Assembly: GCF_017814945.1 (NCBI RefSeq)
Contig: NZ_JAGIPX010000070.1
Coordinates: 1-39,384 of the forward strand
Reading direction: 5' to 3'
DNA length: 39,384 nt
Source: Paraburkholderia sp. LEh10
GTDB lineage: Bacteria; Pseudomonadota; Gammaproteobacteria; Burkholderiales; Burkholderiaceae
Part shown: piece after piece, positions 16,919 to 25,391 of the stretch
Numbering within the stretch: the first letter of the stretch is position 1
Layout of the letters: each line of letters opens with the position of its first letter
Position numbers and translations under genes: made by a program
Notes under the pieces: generated by a model
Database searches by the model: none
Seen by the model: the letters and a program-made list of their open reading frames with translations, nothing else
What the model was told of the DNA's origin: nothing

Positions 16919-18868
16919 TCAGGGTGTGCGCGGAAACTCGAACGCATCGAACAGGTCGCCGATGGCAGGCGCATTGACGGGCACATACGGATGCGTCTGC
17001 AACTGGATGGGATTCGGCAGATTATCGCGGCTTCTATGCGTGATCGGCTTCAGATGCCAGTTGCGTTCGATGAATTTCACGATCGACACGTGATCCGCGT
17101 ATTGATGCACGACACGTCCGCCACGCGAGTATGGCGACACGACGATCATCGGAATGCGCGGGCCGTCGCCGAAGAAATCGAGTGGCTGGATGTAGCCTGA
17201 GTCGTAGTAGCCGCCGCCTTCGTCCGTCGTGATCAGGATCGCCGTCGAGGCCCACAGGCTCGGGTCGCGCTGCACCTTGTCGACCAGCTTGTGCACGAAC
17301 GATTCAAAGAGCCCGAACTTCGACGACTCCGGGTGCCCGTCGAGCAGACCGCCCGGCTTCACGAACGACACGGCCGGCAGCGTACCGTTCGCAATGTCCG
17401 TGTACAGATCGATCGTGTCCTGCAGGTGCGCGTTGACGAGCGCGGGGTTCGTCATGATCGCGGTTTCATACAGGAACGGGTTGCAGATATTGCAGTAGAC
17501 ACTCGTGGCGGGCGTCTTTACAAACGTATTCCAGCCTTCGCCGTAGTACTTCCATGAGATGTTCTTTTCGATCAGCGTATCGGCGATGGTCCGCACCGGC
17601 GACGGCGGGATCGTGAAGGGACTCGTATTGACCGTGCCGTCGCCGTTATAGCCGGGGTTGTAGTTGTTCAGCAGGTAATACGTGTTCGGCGCGCACTTCT
17701 CCTGCGGCTTGTACGGCAAGCGATCCAGATAGTGGCGTAGCGCGCCGACACCGGGCTGATGACTGTCCGAGCAGTTGCTGTACGAGCCGCCCGAATAGCC
17801 GTCCTGCGTGTACCAGTTGTTAGTGTTCGGCTGCGGCCGTGGATTCTCGATCTGGTCCGCCGGCGGCGTCGCGGCATTGCCGTTGCCGTCCGTGTAGTAG
17901 AGCGCATCGGCCGTGCCGATCATGATGCTGTTCGCGCCCGTGCCGCCCATCACCGGCTGATGATAGTTATCGCTGATCGTGAATTGGCGCGCGAGATGCG
18001 TGAAATACGGCATGTCGCCGGTATTCACGTTGTAATAGCCGAGTGCCGTCGCTCCTTCACCCGTCGTCTGGTCGCTGAAGTTCGCGGGCTGCGGCTTGCC
18101 GTTGGAGCCGGCGCCCACCGACGTTTCAACCCACGCGAACAGATCCATCTGGCAACCGCTCGGATTATCGAGCGTGGCGTGATCGATGCTGCAATCGGCC
18201 TGTTGCCAATTCTGGTAGAAGCGGTGCACCGGGCTGTTGATGTACTGGTCGTAGTCGGGACCGACGCGCGAGATCTGATACGGTCCGTTGGGCAGGTTGT
18301 ACGTGTTCGAGCCGAAGCGCGTATCGACGCTATGCTGCGGCAAGCCGCTCGCACCCGTGGTCAGGTGCACGACATCCCAAGGCTCGATCATTGAGCCCTC
18401 GATGGCCTGCGCCGTGGCAAGCGTGGCGAACGGAGGCGGGCTGGTATCGCTCGGTGTGCTTGCCGTGCCGCCCGTATTCGGTGCCGGCAGCACCGTATAC
18501 GGCTGTTTGCCGCCAGGCGCCATCTCGAAGCGCTTCGGGTCCGTCGCACTGGCGTTGTATTGCGCGGCCAGCGCGAAGTTCGGTCCGGGGCGGCCGTCGG
18601 CCGTGATAATGCCCTTGGATAGCAGGTTCGAGATCGTTTGCCCCCGGCGCGGCGTGTAAGCGCCGAATATGTGATCGAACGTGCGGTTCTCGCCCACGAT
18701 CACGATGACGTGCTTGATCGGCGACGCGGTGTTCACTGCCGCTGCAGCCAGCTGCTGGCTCTGCGCGACGGCTGGCGAGATGGCCGAGACAAGCGCGGCG
18801 GAAATGGCGCCGCGAAGCAGGCCGCCTTTAAGTGTTGATGAAGCAATTGCGTTGACAATATCTTTCAC
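16919..18868 (-). CDS. Secreted phosphoesterase, AcpA/phospholipase C family
   Basis: An exported hydrolase of about 650 residues of the alkaline-phosphatase-like phosphoesterase family (PF04185), which includes acid phosphatase AcpA and phospholipases C. The N-terminal metal motif is IKHVIVIVGENRTFDHIFGA. GGTGANSIMIGTADALYY probably holds the nucleophile region, and LITTDEGGGYYDSGYI plus RIPMIVVSPYSRGG form the C-terminal metal site and family block. A Sec-type signal segment (LLRGAISAALVSAISPAVAQ) follows a basic start. GTG 18868 is preferred because GGAGG lies five bases before it; an ATG at 18880 overlaps that site. The substrate (phosphomonoester or phospholipid) cannot be decided. It has its own terminator pair. 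Confidence 0.9.
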   Translation of the reverse strand: MKDIVNAIASSTLKGGLLRGAISAALVSAISPAVAQSQQLAAAAVNTASPIKHVIVIVGENRTFDHIFGAYTPRRGQTISNLLSKGIITADGRPGPNFALAAQYNASATDPKRFEMAPGGKQPYTVLPAPNTGGTASTPSDTSPPPFATLATAQAIEGSMIEPWDVVHLTTGASGLPQHSVDTRFGSNTYNLPNGPYQISRVGPDYDQYINSPVHRFYQNWQQADCSIDHATLDNPSGCQMDLFAWVETSVGAGSNGKPQPANFSDQTTGEGATALGYYNVNTGDMPYFTHLARQFTISDNYHQPVMGGTGANSIMIGTADALYYTDGNGNAATPPADQIENPRPQPNTNNWYTQDGYSGGSYSNCSDSHQPGVGALRHYLDRLPYKPQEKCAPNTYYLLNNYNPGYNGDGTVNTSPFTIPPSPVRTIADTLIEKNISWKYYGEGWNTFVKTPATSVYCNICNPFLYETAIMTNPALVNAHLQDTIDLYTDIANGTLPAVSFVKPGGLLDGHPESSKFGLFESFVHKLVDKVQRDPSLWASTAILITTDEGGGYYDSGYIQPLDFFGDGPRIPMIVVSPYSRGGRVVHQYADHVSIVKFIERNWHLKPITHRSRDNLPNPIQLQTHPYVPVNAPAIGDLFDAFEFPRTP

Positions 18869-19162
18869 GAACGCCTCCATGACGTTACCCGAATGAGCAA
18901 GCGGTGATGTGGCGTGTGGAAACGACGGGCAGTCTCTTGCGTGGAGACGCTGCCTCTCTTACGAAGCGTTACGACGGAAAGAAATTAAAGGGTGGCAATG
19001 ACGATATAGCGGCAAAAAGAAGTCGATCATGTGTGAATTGGCTAACAAATGACTTTCTCTTATTCCCTTTGCATGATTCGCCCCGGCACTGCCCCTGCGG
19101 ACGACGGTGTGCGCGCAATCCCGCGAGCCCACGGTTATTCATTGCCTTTATCTTGTCGTTCT
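18869..19162. other. Intergenic region, nothing recognised
   Basis: About 290 bases between two minus-strand genes, more AT-rich than the surroundings. It presumably holds the phosphoesterase promoter. No terminator for the beta-propeller gene was seen. Confidence 0.3.
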
Positions 19163-21085
19163 TTAATACGGTGCCCAACGATAAACAACGACACTGGAAC
19201 CGTTGTAGTTGTCTTTCGTAATGACGTATTCACCCGTTGACCGACGGTACGATCTCAGGCCATACATCGAATCGATGTCGTTGCCAACGTACACGGTATC
19301 GGGGCTGCTGTTGTTCAATGTCGCGTCCAGGCTGCCTGTGTTGAGATTGAAGGCATCGATGTTCGGTACCGTGTGCACGTATCCGACAAACAGATAGTTG
19401 CCCGCTGCCGAAATCGATTTGGGATTGGGGCTGCTGATGTTGATCACCGGATTGGGCATGGTGTTATTGCCGGCGCGCCAGCCGTGATACACCTCGACTC
19501 GCGACCCGATCGACGTCCAGTCCGTGCTCCCGGGAATGCCTTGCGCGAGGATCATCGTGTCGCTTTCCGGCAGGTAGATGATTCGCGTCAATGGTGCGAT
19601 CGTGGCCGGAATCGGCGTTGGAATCCCCGGTCCCCATGTCGGTTTGCCGGTCGCGTCAAAGCCGGTCAGCGGGTAGTGCCAGATGGCGTTTGTCTTGTCC
19701 AAACCGGCCCAGACGTCCCCATTGCTGTCGAGGCAGAATCCGTTCCTGATCCTCGCAGCTGTATTGAACGCGGTCCCCGGAAGCGTGGCATCCGGTATCG
19801 CAATGTAGCCATTCGCAGCGTTGAAGTGGAAGAAGTAGAAGCTATCGGGATTCTGGCCGGCCGCCACAAGAATCCGGTTTGCGCCGACGACAGCGAGTTG
19901 ACCGAAGTGCTCACCGCGTCCGAGGTCGTTGATGTTGAGTCGTGGATCGGACGGATAGCCGATCGGGTCAACCGTGTTCGCGACGAAGATTCCGCCAGCG
20001 GAGCCCGTGTAGATGTTGGTGCCTCCATAAAAATAGCCGCCGTCTGTACCAGGGTCGGGCGCGGCGACCCCCTCGAAGTTGAGAGACTGAAGCGTCCATT
20101 GCAGGCGGTTGTAGCGATCGTACGCGTGAATGTCTGTGCCGCCGTCGCGGCCGAGGTCCCAGGTGCCGCCCCATGGGTTGTTGAGTACATACAGGTTGCC
20201 GGCGGAGTCCTTGCCGATACCCGTGACGCGCGTGAACCGCTTGTCGCCGACCTGGCCTTTGATACCCGCCGTCGTGTCGAGGTAGCCGCCCTGAATACCA
20301 AACGTGCCGACGAGATATGGAGCGCCCGAGATGTTGTAGATCTTGATGTTCATGTCGGGGCCCTGGTCGCCGACCATGAGTCGGCCAGTTGCCGCATCGA
20401 AATACAGCGCGGAGGGTAGGGAGGCCGTGGACATCTGGATCGCGTTTAGCGGCCTGCCTGAAGAATCGAATTCGAGGATGGAGCCCGCGCTCTTCTGTGC
20501 TACCCAGATATTGCCCGACCCATCCACGGCGAGTGCGCCGGGGCCTGAGACGTTGATATCCGTCTGCCAGACGCCAGCCGTGGTGTAGACCCGGACACGA
20601 TTACCCGGGAAGTCGCTCGCATACAGGAGCGAGCCCCACGTCGCGAGTCCCGTGATGACATCGGCTCGCTTCTCGGTCGTTGTCGCGCTGACGGGGATAA
20701 GCAGATCGCGGGCACGACTGGTTCGATCGTAGCGACCCACCGTACCGCTGCCATAGGCCGCGCTATATTGAAGGGCAGCGAAGATTGACATGGCATTGCC
20801 CGTAATGGCGTTGCCCTGAAACTCGCCGTGTCCCCCTATGGACGCGATGCTTTGACCGTTCGCGTATATTGCAACACCGCCCTCATTTTCGTCCCACATG
20901 GAAGCCGTATAGATGATGCCCTCGGGCGCTACCCACATCGACCGTGCGACGCTGCCCACCCGAGTGGAATTGGTCCCGTATGTATTTGCCAACCAGTCCG
21001 TCGTATACGCTGCCAGACAATCCGGCGAGGTTGCGGCAATTAGCGTTGCGGCGAGACAGGTAAAGAAGCTTCGTTTCTTTTTCAT
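19163..21085 (-). CDS. Exported beta-propeller (NHL/SMP-30-like) protein
   Basis: A 640-residue secreted or periplasmic protein. The start at ATG 21085 gives a classic signal peptide (MKKKRSFFTCLAATLIAATS, then PDCLA). The mature part is built of repeated four-strand blades with motifs such as GALAVDGSGNIWVAQKS, GIGKDSAGNLYVLNNPWGG, NGFCLDSNGDVWAGLD and AAGNYLFVGYVH; the D-S-x-G-N-(L/I)-(Y/W)-V pattern is that of NHL/SMP-30 propellers. Two propellers would fit the length. No catalytic or metal residue set stands out, so a binding or lactonase role cannot be told apart. The sequence is rich in Asn, Gly, Thr and Tyr, unlike neighbours, which hints at transfer. Confidence 0.75.
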   Translation of the reverse strand: MKKKRSFFTCLAATLIAATSPDCLAAYTTDWLANTYGTNSTRVGSVARSMWVAPEGIIYTASMWDENEGGVAIYANGQSIASIGGHGEFQGNAITGNAMSIFAALQYSAAYGSGTVGRYDRTSRARDLLIPVSATTTEKRADVITGLATWGSLLYASDFPGNRVRVYTTAGVWQTDINVSGPGALAVDGSGNIWVAQKSAGSILEFDSSGRPLNAIQMSTASLPSALYFDAATGRLMVGDQGPDMNIKIYNISGAPYLVGTFGIQGGYLDTTAGIKGQVGDKRFTRVTGIGKDSAGNLYVLNNPWGGTWDLGRDGGTDIHAYDRYNRLQWTLQSLNFEGVAAPDPGTDGGYFYGGTNIYTGSAGGIFVANTVDPIGYPSDPRLNINDLGRGEHFGQLAVVGANRILVAAGQNPDSFYFFHFNAANGYIAIPDATLPGTAFNTAARIRNGFCLDSNGDVWAGLDKTNAIWHYPLTGFDATGKPTWGPGIPTPIPATIAPLTRIIYLPESDTMILAQGIPGSTDWTSIGSRVEVYHGWRAGNNTMPNPVINISSPNPKSISAAGNYLFVGYVHTVPNIDAFNLNTGSLDATLNNSSPDTVYVGNDIDSMYGLRSYRRSTGEYVITKDNYNGSSVVVYRWAPY

Positions 21086-21650
21086 TAGATATGCTTTGCT
21101 GCTTTGCGTCTGACTGTCCGGGTGACGTACTCGATCGAGTTTTCCAGATTGCCGAGAGCCATCCGAAGGAGCGGCGCAGAAGTGCGAAATCCACGCGAAC
21201 CGCGCGACAGTTTTGTCGTTGAGTGAATGTGTGATCTGACCCATGTCGTATCGCACGGTCGCCCGGCATGACATCGTGAGGCCAGGAGGCAAAGCGCTGC
21301 GCTATGTGGTTGCTTGCGCTTCCTTGCAAGGCGAGCCGCAGATGTGTACGCGTCTTGCAGATCTGAACTGGATATCGGCGGAAACACCAAAGACTTGAAG
21401 TGATGTGCGGCTTTTTCTTTCTGCTTTTCGACTGCGTGGTAGCGGAGTTCGCAACCCAGCCGATGAGCACATCCGATTTTTTCAAGGCCGCTGGGGCGCT
21501 GGAGAAATCCACTCAACTAGCGAAAATTCCAGTCAACGGGCGGCACGATCCTGACGTGCCTGACGTCGAATCGCGGCGCCGTGCTTGCGCCAGAGCGTCA
21601 CATCGACGCGTCGCTTTGCTTTCTCGCGTCACGTAGGCCGATATCGCCGA
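21086..21650. other. Intergenic region, nothing recognised
   Basis: About 560 bases with short open frames on both strands but no ribosome site or recognisable product. It includes the upstream region of the propeller gene. Base composition is lower in GC than most of the window. Confidence 0.3.
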
Positions 21651-22391
21651 TCAGCTGAAGAACTCAAGTGCGCCCGTCCCCAGGTTGTACATCGAGCCGA
21701 CGATCTCGATGGCGCCCTGGCTTTCCAGTTCCGCTAGCACGGGACTGTCGTGCCGAATGTCCGCGATGGTCAACTCGACGTTCTTGCGCGCAACGGCGTC
21801 CACGAACGCGTAGTTCGTCGCGGTACGCTCGCCGCTATAGTTGGTTGCCTGCACCGCGGGTTTGATCTTGTCGAGCAAGCCGGTGAGATTGCCCAACTCG
21901 ACATTGGCGATGGCGCCCTTGATCGCGCCGCAAGATGTGTGGCCCATCACGACGACCACCTTTGCGCCGGCGACCTTGCATGCGAACTCCATGCTGCCGA
22001 GGATGTCGCTATTCTCGACGTTCCCCGCGACGCGGCAATTGAAGATGTCGCCGATGCCCAGATCCATGATCACTTCGGCAGGCGCGCGCGAATCGATGCA
22101 GCTCAGCAATACGGCTGCGGGATACTGTCCGGACGCGCTCGCCCGCTGCTCGCGCAAGTAGTTGCGAGGCTTTCTCTCGCCCTTCTGGAATCGCGCGTTA
22201 CCGCGTTTCATCTCCTCGACGATCTGCTGCGGCGTCAAACGATCGCGCTGTTCCTTCGTCAACGCGTCGGCGCGCGCCGGCACGAGAACGCCCTGGGCAA
22301 GCCCTGCCAGTGCCGCAGTGCCCGTCAGCTTGAGAAAGCGCCGGCGGCCCGCATGGTTGTTCTGCGCCGGGTATTCATACGTATCGCTCAT
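21651..22391 (-). CDS. Beta-carbonic anhydrase with Tat signal
   Basis: A 246-residue zinc enzyme that interconverts CO2 and bicarbonate. The zinc ligands are Cys98 (LLSCIDSRAPAEV), His151 and Cys154 (VMGHTSCGAIKGA); the Asp100-Arg102 dyad is present. The N-terminus carries a twin-arginine signal (RRRFLKL at 16-22, then GTAALAGLAQGVLVPARA), so the folded zinc enzyme should be exported to the periplasm by Tat. Most bacterial beta-class enzymes are cytoplasmic. ATG 22391 is preferred because the signal begins a few residues after it; an in-frame ATG 11 codons earlier is possible. It is divergent from the YheO-like regulator. Confidence 0.93.
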   Translation of the reverse strand: MSDTYEYPAQNNHAGRRRFLKLTGTAALAGLAQGVLVPARADALTKEQRDRLTPQQIVEEMKRGNARFQKGERKPRNYLREQRASASGQYPAAVLLSCIDSRAPAEVIMDLGIGDIFNCRVAGNVENSDILGSMEFACKVAGAKVVVVMGHTSCGAIKGAIANVELGNLTGLLDKIKPAVQATNYSGERTATNYAFVDAVARKNVELTIADIRHDSPVLAELESQGAIEIVGSMYNLGTGALEFFS

Positions 22392-22518
22392 GACGGGCTC
22401 ACTCGTTGTCGGCGGTTGATGCATCACGCATGAGTCGAAATATAGGCCATGCCCGGTCGGGATCAAGAGAAATGAATTGAACCGGTGGCGGCGATTGCTT
22501 GTACACTCCTGTTAACTT

Positions 22519-22533
22519 TAGATAAAACGTCTA
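22519..22533. promoter_or_regulatory. TAGA-N7-TCTA dyad before the YheO-like regulator
   Basis: TAGATAAAACGTCTA lies two bases before the regulator's ATG and overlaps a possible -10 (GATAAA at 22521-22526). The same spaced half-sites occur in the promoter of the next gene (23225-23239), suggesting an operator bound by the regulator itself. Confidence 0.4.
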
Positions 22534-22535
22534 CC

Positions 22536-23168
22536 ATGAGAAAAAGCGCTTTGGAACGGGAGCAGGAGTCGCTTCTCGATCAGATGAAGCAGATCGCCGA
22601 GGGTCTGGGGCAGACGTTCGCTCCGTTTTGCGAAGTCGTCGTGCATGACCTGCGCGATCCCAGCCATTCGATTCTCGCCATTCACAACAACTTGTCCGGG
22701 CGCTCCGTCGGCGATCCGACGACGGAACTGGGACTTGCGCGCATTGCTGACGACGCGTATCCGCAACTGCTGACCAACTATCCGAACCAGTTCGCCGATG
22801 GCCGCCGGGCGAAAAGCACGTCGGTGGGCATCAAGGATTCGACGGGCCGCTATATCGCCGCGTTGTGCCTGAACGTGGATCTGAATCTGTTCCGTGGCAT
22901 CCAGAACATCCTGGAGCAGTTCTGCGCCGCGTCCGGCGTCGGCGCGAAGGAATCGCTTGATCCCGCGAATGCGGAAGCGATCAGGGAGCGCATCGACCGC
23001 TACGCAGTGTCGCTCGCGACCACGCCGCAGGCGCTGAGGACGGACCAGCGCCGGGCGTTGATGCAGGAATTGAAACAGGCAGGCTTCCTGGAGGTCCGCA
23101 GGTCGATGGAAATCATCGCCGGTCATTTGGGCGTTTCGCGGGCCACCGTCTACAACGATACGAAATGA
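22536..23168 (+). CDS. YheO/DauR-type transcriptional regulator (PAS + HTH)
   Basis: A 210-residue regulator. The N-terminal part is a YheO-like PAS domain (about 25-140; FCEVVVHDLRDPSHSILAI, DSTGRYIAALCLNVDL), and the C-terminus is a helix-turn-helix (RRSMEIIAGHLGVSRATVYN, the last 20 residues before DTK) of the HTH_22 type. DauR, the known relative, controls D-arginine catabolism. It is followed 149 bases later on the same strand by a serine-racemase-fold ammonia-lyase, the likely target. ATG 22536 is chosen because the family sequence begins at MRKSALERE; the frame is open 17 codons further upstream without support. Confidence 0.88.
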   Translation: MRKSALEREQESLLDQMKQIAEGLGQTFAPFCEVVVHDLRDPSHSILAIHNNLSGRSVGDPTTELGLARIADDAYPQLLTNYPNQFADGRRAKSTSVGIKDSTGRYIAALCLNVDLNLFRGIQNILEQFCAASGVGAKESLDPANAEAIRERIDRYAVSLATTPQALRTDQRRALMQELKQAGFLEVRRSMEIIAGHLGVSRATVYNDTK

Positions 23169-23218
23169 CGGCGGATTGGCGGCTGGTTGGACCCCCGGCG
23201 CCAAATTTACAAAATGTA

Positions 23219-23247
23219 TTGACATAGACAATGTGTCTAATCACAAT
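23219..23247 (+). promoter_or_regulatory. Promoter with operator dyad for the ammonia-lyase
   Basis: A perfect -35 TTGACA (23219-23224) and -10 CACAAT (23242-23247) are 17 bases apart. Inside the spacer sits the perfect dyad TAGACA-ATG-TGTCTA (23225-23239). A protein bound there would block RNA polymerase. The half-sites match those before the upstream YheO-like regulator gene. Confidence 0.6.
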
Positions 23248-23316
23248 GGCATCCAATCCGCCAGGCAGCGCGCCCGCGATCCTCATGCCTGCGTCGTTCA
23301 ACTACGGATAGCTGCC

Positions 23317-24285
23317 ATGACCAAGCTCCCTTTGCCCACCTATGACGACGTCGTCGCGGCGTCGAAGCGCATCGAAGGCGTCGCGCATCGTACGCCCGTC
23401 ATGACGTCGCGAACCGTCAACGAAGCATTCGGCGCGCAAGTGTTTTTCAAGTGCGAGAACTTCCAGCGCATGGGCGCATTCAAGTTTCGCGGCGCGTTCA
23501 ATGCACTGTCGAAATTCGACGATGAGCAGCGTCGTCATGGCGTCGTCGCGTTCTCGTCGGGAAACCATGCGCAGGCCGTGGCGTTGTCGGCGCGTCTGCT
23601 CGACATGCCGGCGACGATCGTGATGCCTCACGACGCGCCGCAGATCAAGGTGGAAGCGACCAAAGGCTATGGCGGCAACGTCGTCATCTATGACCGCTAC
23701 AAGGAGGACCGCGAGCAGATCGGCCGCGATCTCGCGCAGAAGCATGGGCTGACGCTGATTCCGCCTTACGATCATCCCGACGTGCTCGCCGGGCAGGGCA
23801 CGGCTGCGAAGGAGCTGTTCGACGAAGTCGGGCCACTCGACGCGTTCTTCGTTCCGCTGGGCGGAGGCGGGCTGTTGTCGGGCTCCGCGCTCGCGACGCG
23901 CGCGCTGTCGCCCGGATGCGCGCTGTACGCCGTCGAGCCTGAGGCGGGCAACGACGGGCAGCGGTCTTTCCGCTGCGGAAAGATCGTCCACATCGAAACA
24001 CCCAAAACGATCGCCGATGGCGCGCAGACGCAGCATCTGGGCGAGTACACCTTTCCCATCATTCAGCGCGACGTCAACGATGTGCTCACCGCAAGCGACG
24101 CGGAACTCGTCGAATGCATGCGCTTCTTTGCTGCACGGATGAAAATGGTCGTTGAACCGACGGGTTGTCTGGGCTTCGCCGCCGCACGCCAGATGAAGGA
24201 TAAGCTCAAAGGCAAGCGCATCGGCGTGTTGATCAGCGGCGGCAACGTCGACGTGCAGAAGTTCGCCGAGTTTCTTTCAGCTTAG
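23317..24285 (+). CDS. Threo-3-hydroxyaspartate ammonia-lyase / threonine dehydratase-like
   Basis: A 322-residue fold-type II PLP enzyme. Lys56 in GAFKFRGAFNAL binds PLP, the residue number matching serine racemase; SSGNHAQAVAL supplies the second catalytic serine; GGGGLLSG binds the cofactor phosphate. The divalent-metal site of serine racemase and hydroxyaspartate dehydratases is conserved (Glu and Asp in VEPEAGNDG). There is no C-terminal ACT domain, so it is not the biosynthetic IlvA type. Context with a YheO/DauR-like regulator favours threo-3-hydroxyaspartate or a related hydroxy-amino acid, giving oxaloacetate and ammonia; L-threonine or serine remain possible. ATG 23317 is chosen by homology. 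Its stop is 7 bases from that of the convergent LysR gene. Confidence 0.88.
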   Translation: MTKLPLPTYDDVVAASKRIEGVAHRTPVMTSRTVNEAFGAQVFFKCENFQRMGAFKFRGAFNALSKFDDEQRRHGVVAFSSGNHAQAVALSARLLDMPATIVMPHDAPQIKVEATKGYGGNVVIYDRYKEDREQIGRDLAQKHGLTLIPPYDHPDVLAGQGTAAKELFDEVGPLDAFFVPLGGGGLLSGSALATRALSPGCALYAVEPEAGNDGQRSFRCGKIVHIETPKTIADGAQTQHLGEYTFPIIQRDVNDVLTASDAELVECMRFFAARMKMVVEPTGCLGFAAARQMKDKLKGKRIGVLISGGNVDVQKFAEFLSA

Positions 24286-24292
24286 TGAGTGA

Positions 24293-25204
24293 CTATCCCA
24301 ATCCCGCGGCTTCCCGGTATTGGCGCGCCTGTTGCTCGACCCAGTCGCGAAACACGAGCAACGCAGGATTATCGGACTTGTGCTCCGGCGATATGAGGTA
24401 GTACGCACGGTCGCTCAGATATTCATGCGTTGTCGCCGGAATCAGGACGCCGCGGCGCAACTCGTCGTCGATCAGCAGGCGGGGTATGAGTGCGACACCC
24501 ATGCCGTGAATCGCGGCCTCGGCGAGCATCGAGAACAGCTCGAACTTCGGTCCTGACATGTCGCCATCGACCACCATGTCACGAGACGCAAACCACTCGC
24601 GCCACGCATAAGGCCGCGTGCTTTGCTGCAATAAAGGAAAGCGCCGCCAGTCCGCCGCCGTCAATTTTTTGCGCGGCGCGATGAGATGCGGGCTGCACAC
24701 GGCGATCAGACTCTCGCGCATCAGGAACTGTCCTTCCGTTCCGGGCCAGGTCGCGGTGCCTGCGTGAATCGCCGCATCGAATTCCGTGTCATCGAAAAGG
24801 AACGGACGTGTGCGTGACGTCAGATTGATCGTGATGTCCGGGTGCTCATCGATAAAGAGCGGCATTCTCGGCAGTAGCCATTTCGTCGCGAACGTCGGCA
24901 CGACCGCAAGTTCGAGCGTGCCGCCGTGGCCGCGTCGTGTCATGAGTTCCAGCGTGTCGCGCTCGACTTCGTTTAGACGCGCCGCCACTTTGCGGCTGTA
25001 CGTCGCCCCCGCTTCCGTCAGCGCGACGCCGCGCCGGTCGCGCCTGAACAGCTTGACGCCGAGAAAGTCTTCCAGCGACGCAATCTGCCGGCATATCGCG
25101 CTTTGCGTGACGGCGAGCTCGTCGGCTGCCTTGGTGAAGCTCTGATGGCGCGCTGCGGCCTCGAATGCGGACAGCGCAGCGGTTGAAGGGATTTTTCGGC
25201 GCAT
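24293..25204 (-). CDS. LysR family regulator (GcvA-like)
   Basis: A 303-residue regulator. The winged HTH is at about 5-65 (STAALSAFEAAARHQSFTKA, then VTQSAICRQIASLEDFLG), followed by a periplasmic-binding-like effector domain with GcvA-type features (RTRPFLFDDTEFDAAIHAG). ATG 25204 (MRRKIPS) is the family start; the open frame upstream is antisense to the divergent gene. It is divergent from a CaiB-family CoA-transferase with 187 bases between starts. A perfect dyad containing T-N11-A lies 30 bases upstream of its start, so it probably regulates both itself and the CoA-transferase. Confidence 0.92.
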   Translation of the reverse strand: MRRKIPSTAALSAFEAAARHQSFTKAADELAVTQSAICRQIASLEDFLGVKLFRRDRRGVALTEAGATYSRKVAARLNEVERDTLELMTRRGHGGTLELAVVPTFATKWLLPRMPLFIDEHPDITINLTSRTRPFLFDDTEFDAAIHAGTATWPGTEGQFLMRESLIAVCSPHLIAPRKKLTAADWRRFPLLQQSTRPYAWREWFASRDMVVDGDMSGPKFELFSMLAEAAIHGMGVALIPRLLIDDELRRGVLIPATTHEYLSDRAYYLISPEHKSDNPALLVFRDWVEQQARQYREAAGLG

Positions 25205-25233
25205 TGAATTCACTCGCGCGGTTGACGGCTGAT

Positions 25234-25252
25234 CTGTGCGATTTTCGCACAG
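25234..25252. promoter_or_regulatory. LysR-type operator in divergent intergenic region
   Basis: CTGTGCGA-TTT-TCGCACAG is a perfect inverted repeat with 8-base arms. It contains the LysR-box pattern T-N11-A (T at 25237, A at 25249). It sits between the divergent LysR gene and the CoA-transferase gene, 30 bases from the regulator's start. Confidence 0.65.
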
Positions 25253-25391
25253 GTCGATGCGAACAAATCGTTTGTACCATATGACATTGCCGGATAGATT
25301 TGCGGACATGATTCCACTCGTCGAGCCCGAAATGCGCTGTGTGCACAGGATCGACGCGCGACATGACAGGCATTTCCGCTTCCGGACAAAC

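Noticed and set aside
21400..21636. Plus-strand frame of 78 codons in the gap before carbonic anhydrase
   Set aside because: No ribosome site, no recognisable product, and overlapping minus-strand frames of the same quality.
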